A program made the translations under genes and the position numbers. From an uncultured Lachnospiraceae bacterium (lineage in GTDB: Bacteria > Bacillota > Clostridia > Lachnospirales > Lachnospiraceae), in contig CAJURF010000038.1 of assembly GCA_910588825.1 (NCBI GenBank), positions 1 to 32,743 on the forward strand: a DNA stretch of 32,743 nucleotides. The letters are read 5' to 3'. The notes under the pieces are model-generated. The model saw only the letters and a program-made list of their open reading frames with translations. It made no database searches and had not been told where the DNA came from. This document shows positions 21,465 to 30,228 of this stretch, in pieces (position 1 is the first letter of the stretch; the number at the start of each line of letters is the position of its first letter).

Positions 21465-24400
21465 GTGGATTTTACAGAGAACACTCTGTCTTTGGTTTTG
21501 TTTCAAGCAGGCTTTGATGTGACAGGCGATATCTATATTGTGGCAGAAGACAATGCCGGTCATGTGACCAAGCAGAAATTGAAGCTGCAGCCAGGAGATT
21601 TATTTGACGGAGTGGAGTTCTCACTGGGGGATAAGATTCAGCTGACTCTGCCCAGTGACATTCCGTTAATCGGCGGCAGCAAGCTGGGCCTTGATTTGGA
21701 AGATGGGGTGCTGCCGGTATCGGTGGCAGTCAACAAACGGAAAGTGAAAGCAGCCATCGGTTTCGATGTGGCAAAAGCTTCTGAAAGCACTACAGAGGAT
21801 AAAGTGACAGGTGAAATTGAGGAAGAGAAAGAGATTACTAACTTCGTTAAAGAAATTAAAAATATCAAGAAGCTGAAGGAAAGCGGGAAAGAATCCATAG
21901 ATAAGCTAAAGGACAGGGTTAAAAATGTCAGGAATAACTGGGGGAAAGCCCTGACGCAGAAAAAGGGAACATTCGGTGTGAACGCTGATTTTACCATCAC
22001 CGGGTATATGGAAGCCTATATTGACAAAGACGGAGAAATGCAGATTACGGAAAGTGGAATTGTCATGCTTGTATCAGCAGGAGCAGACTGGGGCGGAAAT
22101 TTCCCGCTCCATGTGGTTGTTGTTACGGTTCCAGTATACTGGGAGGCATCTATTTCCGGGGAGATTGAAGCTGCTTTTGATATGTATTATAGCGGAAAAG
22201 ACCAGAAATATACCCCAGGCGGCAGTCTCTCTGCAAAATTGGAGGGAAGCGTGGGAGGCGGTCTGGGCCACAGCAGCATTGCCACGATTGGAGGCGGAGG
22301 GAAGATGGCCCTTTCTCCGAAGGCCCAATTTTATTCGGATAGGAAGAGTTACTTTTCCATGACCACAAGCGTCAACTTTTATTTTAAAGTGACAGCGTTT
22401 AAGATTTACGAAAAAGTATGGGAACCGGATTGGGCGAAAGCGGAGTGGACAACAGATAATGGACAGGCATCTGACCAGGCGGGCAGCACTAAGGAGGGTC
22501 TGACAGGAGCGGGATTGCCGGAAGATTTCTATGATCCATCGGCATATACTCAGTCAAATCTGGATTATATACTGGAACCGGCTGATTCTCCTCAGGCAGG
22601 CGCAGGGCCGCAGCAGAATACATCCGGCAATTATGCCCACACAGTTTTGAACTTTAAAGAAAATGCATTTACACAGACTTCCCCCAAAATGGTAGAATTT
22701 GAGGACGGAACCAGACTGGCATTATGGCTGGATGCATCCACCAATGACCTCAACTCGGTGAAAGTGAATTATTCTTATTACAATGGGGCACAGTGGACCC
22801 CGGCGGCTGTTGTGGACCCGGGGACCACCGCGGATTTGTCCTTTGACGTATACGCATCAGGGAGAACTGCCTGTGTGGTATGGCAGAATGCGTCCAACAA
22901 AATCAACGCAGGAGATACCATGGCACAATTAAAGGATGTAAAGATAAAGGCAGCAGTATTTGACAGTACTGGCGTTTTCCAGGATGCAGCGGTATTAAAC
23001 ACCAATGCAGATGTGCTGACGGCTCTTCCGGTGGTCTTTGGAAACGGAGACAATGTGACTGCAGCCTGGGTGGAGAATACGGGCACAGATTGGTTTTTGA
23101 CGGAAGGGACTAACGCTATTTATACTAGCAGACTGTTAGAGGGAAATGTATGGAGCCAGCCCTTTGAATTTGCAGGCGGACTCAAAGCAGTTACTTCTCT
23201 GGACGGAGATGTGGATGATCAGGGGCAGACCTATCTAGCTTACTCAATGGATCAGGATAACAATCTGGAAACAGCGGGCGACCAGGATGTGTATGTAAGC
23301 AGTGGACAGACTGCAGCCATCAGCAGTAATCCCAATTATGAAAATGCAGCCGTCAGCGGTGGTGATACAGAAAATGGGGATGCAGTAGTCAGCACTCCAG
23401 ATGAAGAACTGGCTGTCATCAGTTCAGATACAGAGGGAGTTAATCAGCAGGCCGCAGCAGACAGCACCAGTATCAATACTGTGCAGGTAACAAGTAATGA
23501 TGTGTGTGATACATTTGTGCAGTTTGCAGACCATACCCTTTACTGGGTGCGGGGCGGAAATGTATTCTACAGCAGTCCGGTAAATATTTCTGAACAGCCG
23601 GTTCTGGCGCAAGGACAGGAACTTTTATTCCAAACCTATTCTGTTGCAGGACAAGGTGATAATAAGGTGGTATTATTCTCAGAAAAGGACGGACTAAAAA
23701 GCAGCATTAAGGGTGCATTTTATCAGAGTACAGAGAATGCCTGGGGGGCACCGGCTGTGCTGACTGACCCGGAAGATAATGTGGATATTCCTGCATTTTC
23801 GGCCATACGTACCAACAAAAACACCCTAGAGATGCTCTGCAATCGGACAAAAGTCACCGGGGAACTGAAAGAAGGAAATCAATCCTCTTATAATGACATG
23901 TATGGACAGACAGATCTGGCGTTGATGCAGTATGATGGAAGCTGCGAAATCAGTGTGCAGGATAACTGCTACCAGAAGAATGAGATTATGCCGGATGGGG
24001 CACTGCCGGTTACACTGTCTGTGACCAACAATCACATAGAACCCATAAGCGGCGTTGCTGTAAAAGTTATGGACGGGGCTGATGTGGTACAGGAAGTGGA
24101 TGTGTCAGCACCTATTCTTTCCGGATGTACAGAAGATATAAAATTTACCTGTGAGATAAAGGAAGAATATATTGGCAGGCCGCTGTATCTGAAATGTGCT
24201 CCCCTGGAGAACAGAGATTACACCGTACCGGCGTCAGAGACATCCATCAGTCTTGAATACGAGAATATGGGATTAGAAAACTTAAAATGGTCTTATATTT
24301 CTGATGACACCATATCCATAACAGGGGATGTAAAAAATCTGGGATTCACCAAGGCAGAACAAGTGAGCGCATCTTTACATAAGGGAACACCAGACAGTGA

Positions 24401-25337
24401 AGTTTTGGAAACAGTGTCTATGGGCCAGGTTGAAAGCCTTAATACAGCAGAAGTTTCCTTTGAAGTGCCATATGAAGAGGATGCATTATATTATGTAACT
24501 CTTTCTGTTCCGGAAAGTGACCAGGACCCTGCCGACGACACAGATTATGTGGTATTGAAAGCCCAGGAAGACAATACGGGGCGCAGCTTGAAAGCTCTGT
24601 CAGCTTCCCTGAAAAAGAAATCTTATACTGTAGGGGAAAAACTTGACCTCAGCGGTCTGCTGGTGGAAGCCGAATATACAGACGGGACAAAGAACAATGT
24701 AAAAGAAGATGCAGTTATTGATATTTCGAAAGTAAATATGAAAAAAGCCGGTACATATACCATTACTATAAAGTATGGCGGCAAGACTAAAACTGTTCAG
24801 ATAAAAGTAGCTGATAATAAAGTGAAAAAAGGTTCCAAAGTTACGGTCAATCAGTTGAACTATAAAGTAACCGCTGCCAGCGGCAAAAACAGGACAGTGG
24901 CTTTCACTGGATGCAAGGACAAGAAGACAAGAAAGAAACTTGTGATTCCTGAAACAATAAAAATATCTAAGGTAACTTATAAAGTAACTGCGGTACAGTC
25001 AAAGGCATGTTCCGGATGCAGTAAATTAACCAATGTGACAGTGGGAGCAAATGTAACAGTGATAGGAGATCAGGCATTTGCCAACTGTAAAGCACTCAAG
25101 AGCATAACATGTAAGAAAGGGCTGAAACAGATAAAGCCAAAAGCATTTTCCGGCTGCAGGAAACTGCAGAAGATAACGCTAAAATCAAAGAAACTTACTA
25201 AGATAGGGAAAAATGCATGGAAAGGCATATCAGCGAAAGCAGAGATACGTGTCCCTGCTTCCAAACTGAAAGCCTATCAAAGGCTTTTCTCAAAAAAATC
25301 TATAGGGTATCAAAAAGGCTGGAAAATCAAGAAATAA
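21465..25337 (+). CDS. C-terminal part of the same giant surface protein: propeller-like, CARDB-like, Ig-like and LRR regions
   Basis: 1290 residues without a signal peptide of their own. A lysine/glutamate-rich helical stretch lies near 120-160 and a Gly-rich beta region near 165-310. From about 390 to 800 there are repeated blade-like units (for example KMVEFEDGTRLALWLDAS, VTAAWVENTG, DQGQTYLAYSMDQ), which suggest a beta-propeller; this is inference from pattern. Two CARDB-like modules follow (about 825-1035), then a group-3 bacterial Ig-like domain (about 1041-1118: VGEKLDLSGLLVEAEYTDGT). The end is a block of BspA-type repeats (about 1125-1290) with basic character. No LPXTG motif is visible, so attachment may be non-covalent through the basic tail. 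GTG 21465 has AGGAGG eight bases upstream, but most likely this is simply the shifted remainder of the gene starting at 20668. Confidence 0.75.
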   Translation: MDFTENTLSLVLFQAGFDVTGDIYIVAEDNAGHVTKQKLKLQPGDLFDGVEFSLGDKIQLTLPSDIPLIGGSKLGLDLEDGVLPVSVAVNKRKVKAAIGFDVAKASESTTEDKVTGEIEEEKEITNFVKEIKNIKKLKESGKESIDKLKDRVKNVRNNWGKALTQKKGTFGVNADFTITGYMEAYIDKDGEMQITESGIVMLVSAGADWGGNFPLHVVVVTVPVYWEASISGEIEAAFDMYYSGKDQKYTPGGSLSAKLEGSVGGGLGHSSIATIGGGGKMALSPKAQFYSDRKSYFSMTTSVNFYFKVTAFKIYEKVWEPDWAKAEWTTDNGQASDQAGSTKEGLTGAGLPEDFYDPSAYTQSNLDYILEPADSPQAGAGPQQNTSGNYAHTVLNFKENAFTQTSPKMVEFEDGTRLALWLDASTNDLNSVKVNYSYYNGAQWTPAAVVDPGTTADLSFDVYASGRTACVVWQNASNKINAGDTMAQLKDVKIKAAVFDSTGVFQDAAVLNTNADVLTALPVVFGNGDNVTAAWVENTGTDWFLTEGTNAIYTSRLLEGNVWSQPFEFAGGLKAVTSLDGDVDDQGQTYLAYSMDQDNNLETAGDQDVYVSSGQTAAISSNPNYENAAVSGGDTENGDAVVSTPDEELAVISSDTEGVNQQAAADSTSINTVQVTSNDVCDTFVQFADHTLYWVRGGNVFYSSPVNISEQPVLAQGQELLFQTYSVAGQGDNKVVLFSEKDGLKSSIKGAFYQSTENAWGAPAVLTDPEDNVDIPAFSAIRTNKNTLEMLCNRTKVTGELKEGNQSSYNDMYGQTDLALMQYDGSCEISVQDNCYQKNEIMPDGALPVTLSVTNNHIEPISGVAVKVMDGADVVQEVDVSAPILSGCTEDIKFTCEIKEEYIGRPLYLKCAPLENRDYTVPASETSISLEYENMGLENLKWSYISDDTISITGDVKNLGFTKAEQVSASLHKGTPDSEVLETVSMGQVESLNTAEVSFEVPYEEDALYYVTLSVPESDQDPADDTDYVVLKAQEDNTGRSLKALSASLKKKSYTVGEKLDLSGLLVEAEYTDGTKNNVKEDAVIDISKVNMKKAGTYTITIKYGGKTKTVQIKVADNKVKKGSKVTVNQLNYKVTAASGKNRTVAFTGCKDKKTRKKLVIPETIKISKVTYKVTAVQSKACSGCSKLTNVTVGANVTVIGDQAFANCKALKSITCKKGLKQIKPKAFSGCRKLQKITLKSKKLTKIGKNAWKGISAKAEIRVPASKLKAYQRLFSKKSIGYQKGWKIKK

Positions 25338-25893
25338 TCTGTGATACAAAACATATGTACTCATCAACAGCATAAATTTTATAGGGGGCTCCCTGCTTTA
25401 ATGTGTCGAAAAACAGACCTTCATACCGAAGGCTGACACAAAGGAAGCTCCCGGAAGATGAGGAAGATTTCTGAAACAAAGCGGAGTGTATGGAGTGGGA
25501 CGAAAGTTCGTTCCCTGTACGCTTCGTTTTTTCTCCCGCATAGAGATAAGAATCCGGAGTACAGCGGATGTTCTCAGGCTGTGCAAGTGCCCGGGCCATG
25601 CGGCGGGTTGTCCTGGTATTGGAGCTGATTACGGCAATCAGAGCAATGATATATCCAGCCAGAATCATCAGTGTAAAAGGAAGTATGGAGAGAAACAATT
25701 CAAAAGAGGGTCTGCGTGTCAAAATGGCGAAGAATAGAAAAACGATACATTCGGTGAGAAGAAATTTTTTGACCAGACTGGGGATATCAGTGGCATTTTG
25801 GCTTTTTAAACGCGTTAGAAAATTTTGAAGTGTCTGGATTTCAGATGGCTGTATGGGGGAGGTGCACATCTGAGTTAGTTCTTTTTTTGTCAT
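25327..25893 (-). CDS. Two-TM membrane protein of unknown function
   Basis: A 188-residue protein that I do not recognise. Two adjacent hydrophobic segments lie near residues 44-58 and 67-90 (ILPFTLMILAGYIIALIAVI). A polar N-terminal part with Thr, Gln and Ser precedes them. The C-terminal half is soluble, with TRRMARALAQPENIRC and a serine-rich patch. It resembles small PH-like or YcxB-type membrane proteins in layout, but I see no diagnostic motif. The start at 25893 is well supported: GGAGG stands six bases before ATG on the minus strand. Its last eleven bases overlap, tail to tail, the end of the surface-protein gene. Confidence 0.68.
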   Translation of the reverse strand: MTKKELTQMCTSPIQPSEIQTLQNFLTRLKSQNATDIPSLVKKFLLTECIVFLFFAILTRRPSFELFLSILPFTLMILAGYIIALIAVISSNTRTTRRMARALAQPENIRCTPDSYLYAGEKTKRTGNELSSHSIHSALFQKSSSSSGSFLCVSLRYEGLFFDTLKQGAPYKIYAVDEYICFVSQIIS

Positions 25894-25980
25894 AGGATAC
25901 CTCCGTGAAATCAGGTGTTCTTGTATGCCGGTGCAGCATAAAATTATGTATGGTGCAATAAAATTTTAAGTTGTTTAACA

Positions 25981-26012
25981 ACAGCCACAGACTGCAATCA
26001 CCCTGCGGCTGT
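25981..26012 (-). terminator. Probable terminator of the ABC permease gene
   Basis: ACAGCCACAG (25981-25990) pairs with CTGCGGCTGT (26003-26012) at nine of ten positions. It begins eight bases past the permease stop on the minus strand. An extra small palindrome, GTTGTT/AACAAC (25970-25982), overlaps its far side. The T tract is weak, so confidence is moderate. Confidence 0.45.
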
Positions 26013-26020
26013 CACAAAAA

Positions 26021-28522
26021 TCATTCAAATCCCCGGATTCTCTCCACAACCGCCCCTCTTTTCTCAAGTTTCCCATAGGAAACTACCGGTATCACAGTAC
26101 AGACCAGGAGAATCGCAGCAGTGGCTCCCAGCATAGGCAGCAGGGGAATCTTAAAGGGGATATCCCGGTAGTTCATGGACTGGTAAAGGAAATATGTGAC
26201 GGCGGTTCCTGCGGATGCAGTGAGGAACAGGGAACCTCCTGCAAATAACAGACCTTCTGTAATCAGCATCTTTTTCACCTGGGTTCCTGTCATTCCGATG
26301 CTTTCCATGACAGAGATCTCCACCTCTCTGCTTCGTATATTGCCTACAATGGTATTGACATAGTTCAGTATGCCGATAAAAGCCAGAATGAAAACCATTC
26401 CCAGGCCGATTTCCATCATATGTCCCTGTGCTTTTTCTATGGATTCCTTCTCTTTTATTTTAGATTCGTACGAGAAATCATCAGCATACGGGTTCTGCTC
26501 AATCATAGCGGTCAGCTGTGATTCTGTTTCTTCATCGTATTCTTTCTGGTAGCGGATGCTGGTTTTGTAAACCAGTGGGCTTTCTGTAAATTCATGTAAA
26601 GCATGTTCGCTGACAATGACTGTGGGTGGTAATCCGATTAAGGCACCAGTGTAATAAGATTCATCGGTAAGCCCTGCAATTGTAAAGCTCCGCGTGTTGG
26701 AACTGTCTTCATAAGCGGCACAGGTAATCTTTTTTCCCTGCAGGTCTTTGAGGGTGAAGTCCAGGCCGTTCCGATATAGAATGCAGGTTTTTCCCTTTAA
26801 AAATGATGTTTCATCTACTGGATGTTCCAGGCTGGCATTTAGATAGGAAAATTCAATGCGGTCGATGCCCACCAGAAATGACCCGAAGTTCTCCGGATGT
26901 TCCTGATACTCTTTTTTATCATCCTCATAGGAGGATTCCATCCACATGTCGTAAAATTCCCTCATCCAGATGTCTGAAAAATCCGGTTCCCACGGGACGG
27001 TAATCTCTGTACACAGCAGGGAATGCATTTCTTTTATGGATTCATTTCCCTGGATTTTAGCCAGAAAGGATTGGTCCAAAAGCTGTTTTCTGTCTTTGCT
27101 GTCCTCTTTTTTCAGGGTATCGTTTTTGATTACCATGTCCATATCCATGTAATTGGATACGATAGTTCTGGCGGCCTGGCTTTCCAGCATGGTGACCAGG
27201 CAGAGGAACAGGGAAAGACCCAATGCCAGGGAAATCATTACGATTCCTGTTTTTTTCTTATCTTTCAGAAGCTGGTCTGCAGCCAGGCGCCAGAGGATAT
27301 TTCCCTTTTTCAGCTTCCGGCTTTGTTTCCGGGAAGAGGGCGGGCGATGGCCCAGTGCTTCCACTGGTGATACCATGACCGCCATTTTGGCGGGCTTTCT
27401 TCCTGCCAGGAAAACAGTTAATCCGGTGAGGAAAACAGCCAGCAGGATAACCCCAGGGTGGAAGGTTATCAGTATTTTGTCTGATTTTCCCAGATAGATG
27501 CCCAGAGATTTCACAATGGAGGGTATCAGGAAAAAGGATACCAGCGAACCAAGGAAAAGTCCTGCCGCTATTCCTGCCGCCGCCAGGAAAGTCATCTGGC
27601 GCTGTACCAGACGGCAGACTTGTTTTCCTGTCATGCCCACGGTCTGCAGCAGTCCGTAATACCGGATATTTCCGGAGACAGACAGATACATGATATTGTA
27701 TATCAGAAGGTATGCGCACAGGCATATGACCCCTGTCAGTCCCAGGATTCCCACAAAAATATACAGGGAGGTCTGATACTGCATGGTGAAAAACAGATTC
27801 TGCTTCTTCCCCAGATTCATGCTCTTTGTAAGAGCGTCCTGTCTGGCCTGAGACATGAATCTGGGCTTCAGGTCAATCATACATCGGCCCGAGGCGGTGC
27901 TGGAAAGTTCCTGTCCGGACTGTCTGTAAAATTCTTCTGACACATAGATGACGTCGTTGTTTGCGCAGCCGTCCCACATGCCGGATATCTTAAATGTTTT
28001 GGTAAACTCTCCCTTTTTGGTGGCGTATGTCATGGTAACGGTATCTCCTGTCTGCAGACCTTCCAGACCGCAGGCCTTCCTGGATTCTCTCTTTATCATG
28101 ACTTCATCGGCCTTTTGGGGATATGTTCCCTCCATCCATTCTCTGCCAGGGGCGCACATTTCATTCCAGCCAGTTTCATCCATCCAGAACAGTGAAGCGT
28201 TGGGAGTATTATCTTTCTCTGTCTCTATCACATAGCCGGCAATTGCCTCAATCCCTGTCTTTAAGATATCAGGGTCTTCTTGGCACACACGCTGTTGTTC
28301 TTTAGTGACACCGTATAGATAGGCGTCATAATCGGCCCCGTGCATACGGATGTTCTGTACCCGCTGCATGTCAAAATAAGTGATTCCCACGGTAAAGATG
28401 GTGAAAAGCAAAAAAGCGGAGCATATAATTGCCAGCAGGACCGTAAGGTTTCTGCGTCTGCTGCTTCGGAAGGAATTTCTTGCCATTTTGGTGATTGCGG
28501 CTTCATTGTTATTTTTCAGCAT
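26021..28522 (-). CDS. ABC transporter permease with two MacB/FtsX-type halves
   Basis: An 833-residue membrane protein. It is a tandem duplication: segment near 26-49, a large extracellular part to about 250, then three segments (253-278, 312-338, 356-373); a second unit starts with a segment near 426-445, another extracellular part, and three closing segments after about 690. Each half ends in an FtsX domain (YYGLLQTVGMTGKQV in the first, ISVMESIGMTGTQVKKML in the second). This 4+4 layout differs from BceB (ten segments, one external domain) and suggests a lipid, lipoprotein or peptide export or extraction role. I take ATG 28522 (MLKNNNEAAI); it overlaps the end of the ATPase gene by 14 bases, which gives coupled translation. 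The upstream ATG at 28534 is less likely. Confidence 0.87.
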   Translation of the reverse strand: MLKNNNEAAITKMARNSFRSSRRRNLTVLLAIICSAFLLFTIFTVGITYFDMQRVQNIRMHGADYDAYLYGVTKEQQRVCQEDPDILKTGIEAIAGYVIETEKDNTPNASLFWMDETGWNEMCAPGREWMEGTYPQKADEVMIKRESRKACGLEGLQTGDTVTMTYATKKGEFTKTFKISGMWDGCANNDVIYVSEEFYRQSGQELSSTASGRCMIDLKPRFMSQARQDALTKSMNLGKKQNLFFTMQYQTSLYIFVGILGLTGVICLCAYLLIYNIMYLSVSGNIRYYGLLQTVGMTGKQVCRLVQRQMTFLAAAGIAAGLFLGSLVSFFLIPSIVKSLGIYLGKSDKILITFHPGVILLAVFLTGLTVFLAGRKPAKMAVMVSPVEALGHRPPSSRKQSRKLKKGNILWRLAADQLLKDKKKTGIVMISLALGLSLFLCLVTMLESQAARTIVSNYMDMDMVIKNDTLKKEDSKDRKQLLDQSFLAKIQGNESIKEMHSLLCTEITVPWEPDFSDIWMREFYDMWMESSYEDDKKEYQEHPENFGSFLVGIDRIEFSYLNASLEHPVDETSFLKGKTCILYRNGLDFTLKDLQGKKITCAAYEDSSNTRSFTIAGLTDESYYTGALIGLPPTVIVSEHALHEFTESPLVYKTSIRYQKEYDEETESQLTAMIEQNPYADDFSYESKIKEKESIEKAQGHMMEIGLGMVFILAFIGILNYVNTIVGNIRSREVEISVMESIGMTGTQVKKMLITEGLLFAGGSLFLTASAGTAVTYFLYQSMNYRDIPFKIPLLPMLGATAAILLVCTVIPVVSYGKLEKRGAVVERIRGFE

Positions 28523-29204
28523 GAAGACCACCACCTTTCACAATCCGGCCGTCCTCAATCTGCACAATCCGGTCAGCCATCTGGGCAATGTCATTGTCAT
28601 GGGTGATTAAAACAATGGTCTGCTGAAATTGCTTTGCCGCCAGTTTCAGCAGGCCGATTACGTCATGGCTGGAGGCTGTGTCCAGATTTCCCGTGGGCTC
28701 GTCGGCCAGAAGTATGGCTGGTTTGGATATGACTGCCCGGGCGATGGCGGCCCTTTGCTGCTGTCCCCCTGACAGGGTATTGGGCAGGGCGTCTTTTTTA
28801 TCCTGGAGTTTAAGCAGTTTCAGGATTTCTTCTGCAAATTCCCGGTCCACCCGGCGGCCATCCAGTTCCACAGGCAGTACTGCATTTTCGTATACATTCA
28901 GGTCCTGCACCAGATTATAGTTTTGAAAGACAAAGCCTACTTTCCTGCGGCGGAATATGGCCAGCTGTTCCTTATCCATCTGCCCAAGGGATTTTCCGTC
29001 TATGTAAACCCCGCCGCTGGTGGGTGTGTCCAGTCCGCCCAGCATATGAAGGAGCGTGGATTTTCCAGAACCGGAGGTTCCGATTACAGAGACGAATTCC
29101 CGTTCACGTACCAGAAAGTCTACGCCGTCCAGCGCTTTCACAGTGTGGCCTCCCAGCTGATAGTATTTTTTCAGATTTTTTGTTTTGACAATCCATGAGT
29201 TCAT
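28509..29204 (-). CDS. ABC transporter ATP-binding protein (MacB/LolD type)
   Basis: A 231-residue ATPase that should power the permease encoded next to it. Walker A is GTSGSGKST (42-50), the Q-loop is FQNYN (93-97), the ABC signature is LSGGQQQR (144-151), Walker B is ILLADE (164-169) and the switch histidine is in LITHD. The sequence pattern (AVLPVELDGR, LADEPTGNLDTASSHDV) is that of the LolD/MacB/SalX group of exporters. AAGGAGG precedes ATG 29204 by seven bases. The gene follows the histidine-kinase gene after a 103-base gap holding a palindrome, and overlaps the permease gene. Confidence 0.95.
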   Translation of the reverse strand: MNSWIVKTKNLKKYYQLGGHTVKALDGVDFLVREREFVSVIGTSGSGKSTLLHMLGGLDTPTSGGVYIDGKSLGQMDKEQLAIFRRRKVGFVFQNYNLVQDLNVYENAVLPVELDGRRVDREFAEEILKLLKLQDKKDALPNTLSGGQQQRAAIARAVISKPAILLADEPTGNLDTASSHDVIGLLKLAAKQFQQTIVLITHDNDIAQMADRIVQIEDGRIVKGGGLHAEK

Positions 29205-29284
29205 TTATCTGCCTCCTTGTGTTTTCAAGATCCTAAGATATGGATAATATATCTCAAAAAAATCACAAACTATTCTCAATCAGG

Positions 29285-29308
29285 AATTATCACAAAATTG
29301 TGATAATT
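29285..29308. promoter_or_regulatory. 24-bp palindrome between kinase and ABC genes (candidate operator)
   Basis: AATTATCACAA (29285-29295) and its exact complement TTGTGATAATT (29298-29308) surround two A's. It starts at the kinase stop codon and lies upstream of the ABC ATPase gene. A half-site, ATCACAAA (29263-29270), recurs closer to that gene. No T run follows on the minus strand, so an operator is more likely than a terminator. Binding by the neighbouring response regulator is inference. Confidence 0.5.
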
Positions 29309-30228
29309 TAGCTCCTTAAAAGGCAGATTCGAAATTCTGCACCCTTTCCTTCTTCTGAGTGAACCTGGATGTATCCCTTCTGGAGTTCTATGATTTCCCT
29401 GGCCAGATACAGACCGATTCCGATGCCCTCCTGGTCATGTACTTCCGGTTCCCGGTAGAATCTGGTAAATATTTCCGCGTGGCGCAAAGGCGCGATTCCT
29501 TTCCCGGTGTCACGGATGGCAATCTGTGTGAAAATCTCTTGTTCGGTGACAGTGACCCAGACGGAACCTCCCTTTGCTGTATATTTCACTCCGTTGTCGA
29601 GGATATTGAAAATGGCTTCCGCCGTCCATTTTCCGTCGTGCAGGACCTGGATTTGCGGATTACATGTGACATGGAGGCGGATTTGTTTTTTCTCTGCTTT
29701 GGGAACAATCCCTGACACGGCCTTTCCGATTGTCTTTTGCAGATTGGATTCATTGGAACGGATTTTGATCATGCCTGTCTCAAGTCTTGACATTTTCACC
29801 ATATTCTGAATGAGAAATTCCAGCTTTTCAGCCTCGGTTTCCATGATATTCAGAAATTCGTCTGTTTTTTCTGGTGAAGGATGTCCGTGGAGGATTTCGA
29901 TGCAGATTTTCAGATTGGAGACAGGGGTTTTTGTCTGGTGGGAAATGTGGGAGATTAATTGTTCCAGTTCCTTTTTTTCAGTGATGATTTCCTGGTCTTT
30001 CCTCTGCCAGACGTGGCTGGCCCGCCATAGTTTTTCGCTGATTTTCCCCCAGAGAGTGTCGGTATTTGCACAGATGGTCTCAGGTTCTTTCCCAGAGAGA
30101 ATATGGTCCAGCGATTCTTCCAGCTGGTCTGCGAATTGATACACCTCTTGTTTCAGATGCCGGACCTTAAAGATGAGGACTGCTGTGGACAAAGAGGTAC
30201 ATACAGTCAATATAATTAACCAAGCCAT
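29308..30228 (-). CDS. Sensor histidine kinase with minimal membrane anchor
   Basis: A 306-residue kinase. A single hydrophobic segment (3-20) sits at the extreme N-terminus, then the protein is cytoplasmic, with a coiled-coil-like linker to about 90. The dimerisation box has H97 in SHISHQTKTPVSNLK. The catalytic domain shows the N box NILDNGVKYT (208-217), the G1 motif DTGKGI (240-245) and GIGIGLYLA (268-276). There is no extracellular sensing domain. Kinases of this kind next to ABC exporters are often controlled by the transporter itself, which would suit this gene set; that is inference. The start overlaps the response-regulator stop by 13 bases, so the two are translated together. Confidence 0.93.
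   Translation of the reverse strand: MAWLIILTVCTSLSTAVLIFKVRHLKQEVYQFADQLEESLDHILSGKEPETICANTDTLWGKISEKLWRASHVWQRKDQEIITEKKELEQLISHISHQTKTPVSNLKICIEILHGHPSPEKTDEFLNIMETEAEKLEFLIQNMVKMSRLETGMIKIRSNESNLQKTIGKAVSGIVPKAEKKQIRLHVTCNPQIQVLHDGKWTAEAIFNILDNGVKYTAKGGSVWVTVTEQEIFTQIAIRDTGKGIAPLRHAEIFTRFYREPEVHDQEGIGIGLYLAREIIELQKGYIQVHSEEGKGAEFRICLLRS

Noticed and set aside
26021..29204. Calling the ABC pair BceAB
   Set aside because: The permease has a duplicated four-segment layout with two external domains, unlike BceB.
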